Origin: Ehretia macrophylla | Taxonomy: Eukaryota > Streptophyta > Magnoliopsida > Boraginales > Ehretiaceae | Direction: 5' to 3' | Length of the DNA stretch: 64,000 bases | Assembly (NCBI GenBank): GCA_037974665.1 | Contig: CM075783.1 | Span: 8,110,762 to 8,174,761, forward strand | Shown here: piece by piece, positions 1-16,059 of the stretch | Layout: every line of letters starts with the position of its first letter | Numbering within the stretch: the stretch's first letter is position 1 | Translations under genes and position numbers: made by a program | Notes under the pieces: generated by a model | What the model was told of the DNA's origin: nothing | Databases searched by the model: none | Seen by the model: only the letters and a program-made list of their open reading frames with translations

Positions 1-277
1 CAAATCCTTGTACGAGAGTTTAAACTTTTCATGTTCATAAAGTCACATTGGGAGGGTTTTTATAGTTTTTCCTAAAACCTGTTAGTGGTGTGAGTGTGGA
101 GAGGGTTTGGCTCTTTATCTGTTCAAAAGATCTGTTGCAGTGTAAACCTATTCATGAATAGTGAATTTTCTAGTTTCTTGGGTTGTAGATGTAAGCAGAT
201 GGCCAAACCACGTTAAAAATATTATGTTGATTCCGATGTGCTGTGTGATTTGTGTGTGTGTGTCCTTTTTCCCAACA
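1..277 (+). mobile_element. 3' part of a Ty1/copia LTR, cut by the window edge
   Basis: The stretch ends in CCCAACA at 271-277. It contains a block near 185-215 (GTAGATGTAAGCAGATGGCC followed by AAACCACGTTAAAAA) that resembles the R/U5 end common in plant Tork/Tnt1-like copia LTRs. No tRNA-Met primer site follows, so it is either a solo LTR or the 3' LTR of an element lying to the left. It carries no gene. The family call rests on a remembered end motif only. Confidence 0.42.
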
Positions 278-684
278 GTAACCCAATTTTAATTTGGATT
301 ACCTCCATCTGATAGAATTAATGTTTCATGTATTTTTTTAAAAAAATATTATTTTATATTAGTTATTCTTACCAAGTGATCAATGATTAATTTTGCATTC
401 GCTTGCACGAAATTCTGAAATTAATTATTTCACATTGCCTTATCGGCTTGATATATTATTTTTGAGTATGCTGTCAACAGTGTGTTTGGAGTTGTCATTA
501 CTTCATTAATTCTGTTACCTAAGAAATTGTTAAACAAAATGATGAGACGCTTAAGCTTCAAGTAACTAAATACATAGCGAACTTTTTCTTGGTAAAACAA
601 GCAAATCATCATACAACACACATAATTATACATTATCCAAAGACCTTCAATTAGTTACCCTACCGGCGGGGACATATCCTCGTC
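278..684. other. AT-rich spacer, no gene seen
   Basis: I see no coding region, RNA gene or element end here. The only open frame (430-633, minus) is low-complexity and resembles nothing I know. The right part is the probable 3' flank of the beta-glucosidase gene. Confidence 0.5.
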
Positions 685-690
685 TTTATT
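685..690 (-). terminator. Probable poly(A) signal of the beta-glucosidase gene
   Basis: AATAAA is read on the minus strand about 50 bases past the stop codon of the GH1 gene, beyond a TA tract. The position suits a plant 3' UTR, but plant poly(A) signals are loose, so the true cleavage site could lie elsewhere. Confidence 0.45.
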
Positions 691-695
691 TAATT

Positions 696-698
<3 letters not shown>

Positions 699-731
<33 letters not shown>
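699..731. repeat. (TA)n microsatellite in the 3' UTR/flank
   Basis: About 16 TA units lie directly after the GH1 stop codon (read on the minus strand). Similar TA tracts occur in introns 2 and 10 of the same gene. Confidence 0.9.
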
Positions 732-734
<3 letters not shown>

Positions 735-740
735 GGGAAA

Positions 741-5967
<5,227 letters not shown>

Positions 5968-6020
5968 GGCTTATGATATTCCAGTGCTCTTTGATGTGCA
6001 AATCTTGTAGTGCTCGCGCG

Positions 6021-6029
6021 CTTATATAG
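6021..6029 (-). promoter_or_regulatory. TATA box of the beta-glucosidase gene
   Basis: TATATAAG is read on the minus strand about 55-60 bases upstream of the ATG at 5967. That leaves a short 5' leader of roughly 25-35 bases. No other TATA-like site is as close. Confidence 0.65.
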
Positions 6030-6465
6030 AAGAATGACAAGGCAGACTTAATGCATTTTTATTTTTTTATTTTTTTATTTTTTTATTTTTAATTATTTGT
6101 TGAGTTTCACGCTGCGACTTATCCAGAGCCATGTATGTGAAAGGAAAGGGGAAAATCCCATTATCCTTCACGAGATTTAGTCTAACTCCTCTATAAGATT
6201 TTAGTTTTACCCGAATGCCCCTATGACATCTATTATATTAAAAAAAACTCTTTAAGGCTGAATGGTATTTTGGTATTTTCTCATATCAAAGCCAGAAAAT
6301 AATCTTAGATAACAAAAAGAAAATATCTTCACCCAACAACAAAAAGGATATTTTATCCAACAAAACTAATATTAACAAAAATATGTATCTCGACCTAAGA
6401 AATTTCTTTTTTTCACACACACATGGCCAACAAAATATATTCACTCAAGAACACATTCATATATC
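6030..6465. other. Upstream region of the beta-glucosidase gene
   Basis: Non-coding sequence. It holds an A/T-rich repeat of ATTTTTTT units at about 6054-6092. The remainder should contain the host promoter up to the TA tract where EPRV copy A begins. I recognise no specific transcription-factor sites. Confidence 0.5.
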
Positions 6466-6488
6466 TATATATATATATATATATATAT
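6466..6488. repeat. (TA)n tract at the left junction of EPRV copy A
   Basis: About 11 TA units are followed directly by caulimovirid coat-protein sequence. EPRV copy B has the same arrangement on both sides, so this is probably the integration junction. Confidence 0.85.
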
Positions 6489-8099
6489 TTATTTCCAAAA
6501 TTGTTTGCCCATCAGGTTAAAGAAGCCCTATCTGAGGACTTCCCAAACCTAGATTATGACCAGATAACTTACGGTGACATCATTAGTCACATCAACAAGA
6601 TAGCCTTAAAGATCTGTGTTGATCTCAGGTTCAAGGCTTAGTAAAAGAAACAAAACCTAACCACCAGAAATGAATTAGGAAATTGGTGTGAACAGTATGG
6701 CATGGAACGTATCCAAGCTCCTCTTACTGAAAGAACACATAAATCTAGATCACATAGATTTAAGAAATATCATAAAAAGAGGTATGATAGGCCATATAAG
6801 TCTTATAGAAAGAAACATTACCAGAAATTTCCCTAGAAGAAGTGGAAACCAAAATACAACAAAGATAGTAAAAAACAACAGAGAACTAATGGTTGTTTCA
6901 AGTGTGGCAAGCCAGGACACTTCACCAATACTTGCAGAGTTAGGACAAAAGTTCAACAGTTGGAATCCTCCAGATCATTGACCAGTATGAGTCTGAGTCA
7001 AGTTCCAATTCTTCACTAAAAGTCTCTAATGAAGATAACCTTAATCAGATTGGCACAGGTTACTACTCTAGTAGTAGTACAAAATCTGAATCAGGATGCA
7101 TTTGTCCCAGTAAAGGACTATGTTTTTGTAACAAGAAACTTAACACCATCACAGATTCTTGTAGCCTCATGCTTGACATGATTTGTAAGATTACAAACCC
7201 AGAAGAGAGACAAATCTATCTTCTAAAGCTTAAGGAGCTTATCGACCAGAAAGAAGATAAACAGAATACTACCATTCCCAGAGAAACCGGAACCACCAAT
7301 TACTCTGAAGTCCTTTCTCTTTTCCATAAGAGAAAACAGCAACCAATTGGAATCTCTGATCTTCAAAAGGAGATAAACCAATTAAAACATGAAATCCAGG
7401 AACTTAGGAGAGACCATAACCAGTTGCAACAGGATGTTCTACTCCTACAGTTAAATAGTCACATTAACTTACAAGAACATCATCAGATTGATGACCAGTT
7501 AGATAAACAGGCTCAGATTTCTATAGGCAAATTAAAAGATGACCAACCGGGTAGTAGTACTCCCGAGGAACAGGAAGATTATCTCAATCTTCTTACCAGA
7601 ATCTCACACCAAAAATAGTATGTCCAGTTAACCATTGTTATTGAAGATTTTAAGTTTCAAACCATAGCACTTCTTGATTCAGGTGCTGATATAAATTGCA
7701 TACAAGAAAGGATTATCCCTACCAATATTTCAAGAAAACAAAAGAAAAGCTTTCTACCGCTGACTCTACCAGATTATAAATCCAGTTCAAAATTCCCAAT
7801 GCACATGTGTGCAACAAAGGAATTTATTTTCCTACTAGTTTTGTTTTAATCAAACAATTAAATTCCTAAGTTATCCTAGGGAATCCATTTTTACAATCTC
7901 TTTTCCCTATGAGTGTCATAGAGAAAGGAATAGAGACACATGTTTTAGGAAAACCAGTTTTGTTTGAATTTTTCTATCCAGATATTAACTCGATTTGAAG
8001 GAAAGAAACCAGATTGTTTTTCTGAAACAAGACATACAGAGTCTTCATATAGAAGACTAGACTTCAAAGCAACATAAAAGTATTCAAGATTTTCAAACC

Positions 8100-9106
8100 A
8101 TACTTGGAAAAGAAGTATGTTCAGAGTTTCCTACAGCCTTTTGGAATAGGAAAAATCATATTGTTTCTTTACCATATGAAAAGGACTTTTCAGAAAAACT
8201 TATTCCTATAAAAGCTCGTCCTATTCAAATGAGTCAGGAATATTTAGATCTTTGTAAAACAGAAATCCAAGGTTTATTAGGTAAAAAAACTCATCCGACC
8301 CAGTAAAAGCCCATGGTCGTGTGCAGCTTTTTATGTTAATAAACATGCTGAAAAGGAACGAGGAGTTCCTAGATTAGTTATCAATTACAAACCATTGAAC
8401 AAAGTTTTACAATGGATCAGATATCCAATTCCCAACAATAATGATATTTTGAAAAGGCTTTACAATGCACATGTTTTTCAAAATTTGATTTAGAGTTAGG
8501 ATTTTGGCAGATCCAAATTTTAGAACAAGATAGATATAAGACTGCTTTCATAGTACCATTTGGACAATATGAGTGGTGTGTCATGCCTTTTGGCTTGAAA
8601 AATGCACCATCATAATTCTAAAATGTTATGAACCATATTTTTAATCCATACACCAGTTTTACGATTGTCTACATTGATGATGTATTAGTATTTAGCATTG
8701 ATCTGCATCAACATTGGAAGCATTTACATATCTTCTTTAAAGTTATCAAAGAAAATGGTCTTGTGGTTTCTGCACCCAAGATTAAACTCTTCCAGAAAAA
8801 AATAAGATTCCTTGGACATATGATCTCCTTCGGGAAGATTACCCCTATCCAAAGAACCTTAGATTTTGCAGAGAAATTTCTAAATGTTTTAAAAGAAAAG
8901 GCACAGTTTCAGAGATTTTTAGAGTCTCTTAATTATGTTGTAGAGTTTTACCCATGCATTCGCCATATTTATAAACCATTGTTTGAACGACTCAAGAAGG
9001 ATCCTCCAGCATGGTCTAAGGTCCATACTAGAGCTGTTCAAAAAATTAAAAAACAAGTTAAGGTTTTACCAGTTTTGACTTTATGCCAGCCAGACGCCCC
9101 AAAGAT
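8100..9106 (+). pseudogene. Reverse transcriptase region of EPRV copy A (fossil)
   Basis: The block shows the caulimovirid polymerase words IVYIDDVLVF and NGLVVSAPKI and the tether region that follows, and is clearly related to 39978-41252 in copy B. It is broken in several places. The solo LTR at 9107 separates it from its RNase H portion. Confidence 0.85.
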
Positions 9107-10178
9107 TGTGAGACCCCAGATTTCGTCTTTGCCTAGATTTGCATGATTTGACTTTTATATGTGTTATATGATTAAATGATATTAGGTTGGGTGGCCTACT
9201 TTGTCATCTAACCTAGTTGTTGGGTTGTTAATTGATTAAATGATATTATGCTGTTGAAATATTATTAACTGGTTGATTATTGATGAAGCCGGGAGATAAG
9301 CAACCTACTTTTGTTGTCCTCCTGTGATATGAATGATTATTATTATTATCATGAGTCTTGGTATGTGTGTGCCACCTCTCGGGCAGCGTTGGGCTGTCGG
9401 GTTGATAACGGTATGACTATCATAGACTATCCCCAGCTCGCATGGGTGAAGGTGTCATGGAGGGAGGGGCTAGAGAGGTACCTCGGGTGCGTGAGTAATG
9501 GGGAGTTATAAGAAGATGGTTGAAATCGTGATGGCATTTGAAGCTACACCAACTAGAGTATCTTTATTGATTGGTTATGATTATTGTTATGTTTATATTG
9601 ATGTTGATATTTGTTATGTGATAGAGATCTATTAATTCCTCACTGGGCTTGTTTTATATAAGTTCACTCTCATTCGTTATCTGCAAGCAGGTGTTACTGA
9701 ACAAGAATACAGGTATGTGCCTCAAGAAGATGAGAATGTGACTTTTGTTGAAGAGTCTTATGTGCCAGAGTCATATCCTGATGCTTAGCTGGAATGTTGT
9801 ATGCTATTTTGTAGTATGACTTATGTTGTAGAGTTTTAACCTTTTAAAGGTTGTATTGTATAAACTAATCTAAAGATAGTAAAGGTATTATGTTAGTTTA
9901 GTTGTCTTACTTTTCGATTTAAATAAGTTGCTGAATTAGTATAATATGTCATGTATGTATATGGTTTTACTTAGTAATGTTGTTGTTGAAATAGAGGCAT
10001 GTAATCTATGTTTGGGTTGTTGAATGGTTGTTTAATATATGGATGTGGTTGTGGAGTTTGTTGTATAAAGTTCTAAAGGGTTGGTTTAGAGCCCTGATGT
10101 CCGTGTTACTGTCATTATACTGCTGAAATTCTGTTGCGTCCTGACTGATCGTAGGAGGGGTCGAGTTGGGATGTTACA
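9107..10178 (+). mobile_element. Solo LTR-d (Tekay-like Ty3/gypsy) inside EPRV copy A
   Basis: It starts TGTGAGACCCC and ends ATGTTACA. The 5-base target duplication AAGAT lies at 9102-9106 and 10179-10183. The body from about 9180 is clearly related to 59520-60593, the LTR of the gypsy element at the right of the window. At 1.07 kb it is shorter than its 2.4 kb relatives. It is younger than the EPRV copy it splits. Confidence 0.93.
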
Positions 10179-10567
10179 AAGATAGTCCAAACAGATGCAT
10201 TTGAACTTGGCTTTGGAGGTATTTTAAAACAAATTTTACAAGGCAAAGAACATATAGGAAGATTTCATTCAGGAACTTGGAATAAGGCTTAACAGAACTA
10301 TTCCACAGGTAAGAAATAAATCTTATCCATAGTTCTCCGTATTTCAAAATTCCAAGATGACCTTCTTAACCATAAATTTACAGTTAGAGTTGATTGTCAG
10401 TCAGCCAAAATGTTCTCACAAAGGATGTTAAGAACATTGCTTCTAAACAAATCTTTGCGAGATGGCAGGCTATACTTTCAATTTTTAATTTTTGATATTG
10501 AATATATAAAGGGAATTGATAATTCAATCTCTGATTTCCTTACCAGAGAATTTCTTACAGGACATGT

Positions 10568-11770
10568 CTACCAAGTCCAAGAAGGACAAAAGAAAGGCAA
10601 AGAGCTTTGACATAAACTCCTATGCCCAGAAGGCAGTACTACCAGTACCTCCAGCACCACCAGTCAAAACAGAATTTTTATCATCAACACCAGTAAAGAT
10701 TCAAGACAAACAGATAACCTATACACCAGAAACACAACAGTCCCTTGTTACTAAACAACAAAAAATCCCAAAAACCAAACCTACCCAGAAATCACCATAC
10801 ATTTACAAAAATGTCTTTGACCAGATTCTTGTCACTGAACCAACACACTTTAAACAGAACCCATAGATGTCTGCCATAGAGTTTGCTCAAACATTCCTCC
10901 ATCCCCAGAGCAACTACATACCAGACAACACCTACAAAACTCAGAGTTACTATGAGGCAATCCTCATAGCAACAAAATCAGTTGATTTTGTTCCAGATAA
11001 TGGCAAGAAATTACCAGGGGAATACAATTATATCAAGGCCAAACTTGAAACAGTCATTTCCCTTGACCAATAGGGTCAACCCTCTCACAGAACCAAACAG
11101 TTACCAATTGACAGACCTCTAAGAGATTACACATATTATGATTACATTTTGACATGGTATAGATACTTTTTTCCGCCAAAATAATAAACATAATCTCTCT
11201 TGGTTTTTCATGTTCAAACTATCATTCCCAGTCCAGGTCCCGAATTGGTTCATCCAATAGTGGGCATCATATGGCCCAATCCCATAAATTCTTACAAAAC
11301 TTGTTTTTCAGAGTTGCCAGTTATTTTTGGAAAAGTGGCAAGGACCAGATAATCTTGCCTATCTTCTCCCATTTTTTGTTTTTTACAGACAGTTTTTTGT
11401 AACTTGGATCTTTATGTCTGAGTTCACTTTTCAACATACTTCCTTTGGAAGCCAAGAAGTTGTTCTGGCATTTGGAAGAACTCACAAAGTCAAATGGTGG
11501 GACAAGATGAACAATAACTTTTGTTCAGCCCCAAAGGTCCAGTCATGGCTCAACGCCAACCAACAACAATAGAAAACCACTCAACCAGCTCAACAATAAT
11601 TCTTTTCCATCAAAAATCAACTCCAGTCCACACTTGCGGCAGCCACCAGTTATGATGAAATGCTCACTATTGCTGCCCAACTTCATGAGTTAGCTTTAGA
11701 AAATGCATCAGCATCAAGTCAACCAAATGATGCCAGTGAACCAGAAAATGAGGATGATTGCTACAGCATT
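10568..11770 (+). pseudogene. ORF2 region of EPRV copy A (fossil)
   Basis: This is the counterpart of the 440-codon ORF2 of copy B. Shared words include YKNVFDQILVTEP, SNYIPDNTYK and FFVTWIF. It is broken (several breaks) and its 3' end is cut by LTR-c at 11772. It shows that ORF2 is a constant part of this virus family. Confidence 0.82.
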
Positions 11771-11771
11771 A

Positions 11772-14216
11772 TGTGATGCCCGAGAACTTTGTCGTACCTT
11801 TATTGACTGTTGCATTTACTGTTTGTGCATTTTTACTGTGCAACTACTTGTTATTTCTTTGGCGACTATTCGTTGCGTTTTTCAACTACTTATTTTCTTC
11901 AAATTAGTATTTTTTCTAAATTATATGACTTATTTTAGGAATGAAAAAAATGTGCATTTGAGCAAAAGGCATTAGGAGCATTCGTTTAGAAAAGTTTTTA
12001 GTGGTTTGATGAATAGTATTATGTAGTCTAACTTTATAATTGAGCTAGCTAATAATTAATTATACCATTAGACCAATTTTGAGTTAGTTTGACTCACTTT
12101 TATGACCCACATACTCACACAAATAATACACATAGGTATATATACACTCATACAACACATTAGCATATAACATAACTTAGAAAAATAAAAATAAAAGCCC
12201 AATAGTAACCCCCCCCCCCAAACCCAACAGCAGCAACAATGAAAGAGGAGAAGATTTTGCTCATCAAAGCACAATTTCAAGCCCTACCAAGCTAGGTTCA
12301 AGCCCTTCCACAAGTGTTCTAGCCTTCCATTAGCTCCTACGTACAATTGGTGAGGGATTTTCATATGTTTTACATTCTTTCAAAATGTTGTAACTTTCTT
12401 AAATTTTTAGATTTGTTATCAAATGGTTATTTAATGCTCAAAAGTGATGATATATGTTGTATATAAGTGCTAGAGACCATATTTATGCAATTGTTTCGCT
12501 TTTTAATCGGTTAAATTCGTTCATTGATTTCTAGGGCATGATAGTGACGTTTTTTTTAGGGTTTTGTGAAATTGTGCCTTATAGCTTGATTTATTGCTTC
12601 AATTAGGTGCCTTAGATGTTAATAAAGATAGATTAATAGCCCTGTGAGGTTTAATTGCTCAGAAATTGGAAAAAATACGAATTTAGCAACTTTTAGAAAG
12701 GGGTTTTTGGGTTAATGAGAATCCGGGTTAATTTGGTCATCCCATTAGTGTTCTTAGGCTATACAGGTACTAGATATGCTTTTCTAACTTCCGGTTGAAC
12801 TCCGGTTAGGGTATGGGTAGTACAAACTCACAAAGGGGCAATTGGGGCTTATAGGGTAATTGCTGGTAATTGGATAGTTTCGAGGGTCATTGGGATGCCA
12901 TAAGGGGTAATTAGATGTATGGTATAGCTCACTCATGAAATTGGAACATTTTCTTTTAATTTGGAATCAAATAGCCTAGGTTACAAAGGGAAAAAAGTAA
13001 GAATCGGTTGCCTTTACACTTCTATGATCTTGTCAATGCTTGTTATGTGTTTAAATGCATTTCTAAGGTAATTGTGAACTTTTGGTAAAGTTTTGTGAGA
13101 AATATGTCATTGACCCCTTTATGTTCATATAGTTAATTTCATGCTAGCGCTTATATCTTAATTGTTTTCGAGGGCAACCTACTGTGTTGTCCCTCCTATG
13201 TGTTATTACTTTATATTATTGTTATATTATCATTGGATTTAAGTGCATTGCATAGTGGTTGCGCAACCATAGTGTCAGGGCCGGATGTATTGGATATCGG
13301 CTGGGCGGCGATTGCCAGGGGGTGTTGGGTTATAGGATTTTCGGGGTACATCCGGAGTAAACCCACTGGACTGATTGGGGTTTATGCCATTACGTTGATC
13401 GAGGTTCGTGGATCGAGGTTCGTGGTTCATGATTGAAGATCAAGTGAATTCTGGAGAGTTGGGGTTAAAGTGAATCGTATCATTTTATTGTGTGGTAACT
13501 TGTTATTTAAATTGTTCGCAGGTTGTTTAAATGTTTTACTTGTGTTAACTGTCACATTGCACGCCCTATTAGACTATATCCCTCACTGAGCAATTGTGGT
13601 TGCTCATACCTCGCTAAACATGTTTCAGGTGGTGCAGTTGGAGGAGTTGCCTTGTTTGTTGTGTGCTATTGCTTGAGATTTGAGTATTTGCCTATTAAAC
13701 TGTGGAAGACTTTGTTTGTATTATATTATGTTCTATTTTTCCTATGGGTTGTATATATGTTTGGAGTTGTTGGAATTGTAATAGTTAGGTGGATGTTTGG
13801 TTGGAATGGTAGTGGTCTGTAATAGCTTTACCTTACTTACTTTCTTTGTTGCTTGCTTGTGTGTTAATGAAAGCTAATAGTTCTTTGGCTTTAGAGTATA
13901 AGAAAGTCAAATTAATAATATAGAGTGGTATGATAAGCAGAAAAAAGATAAAGATTCAAGGATTGTTAATTGCATGTTTGTACGTGTTTATAATGTCTTG
14001 TATTGCTTAAGGCTCGGACGACCATGAAGTTGAAGAATGTTGTCGATGTTGAATTTTGTGTGGCTTGTGGCTTTATTGTCTGTTGGCAGGTAGCTATCCT
14101 ATAAACAGGGAAAACTTCATCCGTTTTACCTAAATTTTATGACCAGGTTTGGAATTGGGTTGAGAATAGCATGGTTAATAGAAGTCCCGGTTTCCGTAAG
14201 GGATCGGGGCGTTACA
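11772..14216 (+). mobile_element. Solo LTR-c (Tekay-like Ty3/gypsy) inside EPRV copy A
   Basis: It starts TGTGATGCCCGAG and ends GGGGCGTTACA. The target duplication is CATTA at 11767-11771 and CATTC at 14217-14221 (one mismatch). It is the same LTR family as LTR-b (20305-22802): both share the block around 13245-13290 (GCATAGTGGTTGCGCAACC). No internal gene region is present. Confidence 0.92.
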
Positions 14217-14750
14217 CATTCAAACTCAAACTTGATAATACCAGTGTGGGTTTCCACAGGTTCCCTCCAAAAACATGTGTAAGAGATGCAACTTCCCTTC
14301 TGAAGTTGATTATGGTTACTGAATAATTCCATTAAAACTTCAGCTAGTCCAGTTCAAACGGCAACTGGTAAAGACACATCAAGTCGTAGATGGGTGTGCT
14401 TTTCCCCAAAAGCCAATATGTTTGATTTTGTGATTCTTGTACTTTCAGGATTTAGTACGTAAAAATTGTGTACGCGTATTACAGTTCATGATTAAAGGTC
14501 ATCTAGGTCTAGGACTTCAAGTGTGTTGTAAGTCCCGCAGAAGGTGTAAGGCGGGTGTAAGTCACTGAACTCTTATCCCAAAACGAGATATCCCTTACTT
14601 GTAAATTGTTGTATTTGTATCCCAAATTGTTTGTATTTTCTCTGTATGTACTTATCACATCAGCAGACAAATAATCACCATCAGGCAACAAGCATACAAG
14701 CATCTCCAGCTCCACAAGAAGACATGATCTTTCGGCCACAATAAAACCCA
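14217..14750 (+). other. 3' non-coding region of EPRV copy A
   Basis: Related to about 42880-43140 of copy B; the shared block near 14340-14410 includes AAACTTCAGCTA and CAAACGGCAAC. It lies between the end of ORF2 and the promoter on the circular viral map. No coding function is seen. Confidence 0.7.
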
Positions 14751-14839
14751 GACATGATCCAGCTCCACAAGAAGACAAATGATCTTTTGGCCACAGTAAA
14801 AGCCAAACATGATCATCACAAGATGACAAGAACAGTACC

Positions 14840-14970
14840 TGACAAGTCACTATTCATGAATAGAAAAATCACTTTTTACTGCTCATTCACAGCAAAAGTC
14901 ACTTTTGACTTTTCCAGACCAGATCCGCCATTTCCAAAACTTTGACGCGTCTTCACTAGCTATATGAAGG
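14840..14970 (+). promoter_or_regulatory. Pregenomic RNA promoter of EPRV copy A (fossil)
   Basis: A TATA-like CTATATGAAGG lies at 14960-14970, preceded by TGACG at 14943 and by the palindrome CTATTCATGAATAG at 14850-14863, which copy B also has. The layout (activation motif, TATA, then a leader with AGTAAGAGACTTTGGCTC near 15123) is typical of caulimovirid full-length transcript promoters. Activity is unknown. Confidence 0.6.
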
Positions 14971-15260
14971 CCATCTTGCTTCATAGTTCAAGGTCGAATA
15001 TTTTTTTTCTTTCTCTAGTTTTATATTTCTAAAAACACCATAAGATCATTGTAATCCAGTACCTAGACTATAATATCACTGCACTTCCATTATTATAACC
15101 TTTCACCATATCTACAATACAAGTAAGAGACTTTGGCTCTGATCTCATTTCTTCTTTACTTATTTTATCTCTATCTTCTGCATTTTCCAGTTTTAGTTAT
15201 TGTTTGTTGTTCTGTCTCTTCAATTATATTACATGGCTATAATGGTGATTCCTGGGCTAG

Positions 15261-16059
15261 TATATGATTTATATGTCTTCAGCTACAAAAATATACATAG
15301 ATATCTTCACCAAGCCTAGAGAATAAAAAATCTATGGGTTTGTATATGCATGAGTGTGTGTAGACCCTAGGGTGAGCCTACAACCTAAACTAGGGAACCT
15401 TTGCGTGCATTGCCTAGTCTAAATAGAGAAGAGAAGGCTCTCCAGCAGTTCGTGGGTATGGGTTAGTGTATGGTTTTTTGTGTTTGGTTCGAGTCCCTGC
15501 ACCTCGCCTTGGGAAGGGTATATATAAGGTTCGTGAGCCACCTTCATCTTATCGGATAAGTGTCTCCCTCAAGTCACCTACTCAACCTCTACTAGAGCAT
15601 GTACACTTCTTTTTTGCCTCTATGATAGCAATCCTTAATCATGGGCAAAACCTATCTCACTTAAATTTCTGGTGCCCGTGGTTTATGGGAAGTTGCTTCA
15701 CTTGGGCTGGATTTTTTCTCTTCTTGGGCCAATACCATCTCCTGGGTTGAAACCCTTATGGTCTAGGAACGAGATGTCCTACAATCTCATTTACAAATAC
15801 GGGGGGGGGGGAGGGGAGGGGAGGGGGGAGGGGGGGCGCCCAACCCTGTCCATATATGTCATGGGCTGAAGCGCAGATACAGGGCATGTCCCAATTCGTC
15901 TTGGGCCAAAGTCTAAGCCTTCAAATTATATCCTCTATTGTGAAGTCCCCTATTCTATAAGCCGAGAATACCTCAGGTCACGGAGTACCATACTGTCTGA
16001 TTCTGATTTTCCCTCGTGCGTGTTCTACCTCATTCTTCCTATCCATACTATTCCTCTAT
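15261..16059. other. Unassigned repeat-like sequence with a G-run
   Basis: No coding region is supported. It may be the remaining 3' part or LTR of the Tat-type gypsy remnant to the right, but I cannot show LTR ends. A pure G/A purine run lies at 15801-15836. Confidence 0.4.
15801..15836 (+). repeat. G-rich tract with quadruplex potential
   Basis: Thirty-six bases contain only G and single A residues, with five runs of at least four G. This fits the loose pattern for an intramolecular G-quadruplex on the plus strand. Confidence 0.85.

Larger units (their letters stand above)
6489..15260 (+). mobile_element. Endogenous pararetrovirus copy A (florendovirus-like, Caulimoviridae), decayed
   Basis: This fossil is the same family as copy B (35080-43666) and in the same orientation. 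Parts in order: C-terminal part of the coat protein with zinc knuckle (about 6490-6960), coiled-coil linker (about 7140-7620), aspartic protease (about 7620-7990), reverse transcriptase (about 8100-9106), RNase H (about 10184-10560), ORF2 (about 10568-11770), 3' region and promoter (14217-15240). The movement protein and first half of the coat protein are absent. It is broken, with well over ten breaks, and is interrupted by solo LTRs at 9107-10178 and 11772-14216. It is older than copy B, judging by its decay. The right edge, near 15260, is approximate. Confidence 0.86.

Noticed and set aside
148-161. The viral-type palindrome at the far left as proof of a third EPRV fragment
   Set aside because: The flanking bases do not match the viral promoter and instead look like a copia LTR end. 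Kept only as a motif observation.
9311-9511. A 66-codon frame in LTR-d, with a similar minus-strand frame at 59595-59810
   Set aside because: Both cover the single-copy version of the LTR tandem module and fall in non-coding LTR sequence.
13200-13822. Open frames with hydrophobic stretches that could look like membrane proteins
   Set aside because: They lie inside solo LTR-c, and a related frame is found in LTR-b near 21695-22018. They are non-coding LTR sequence.
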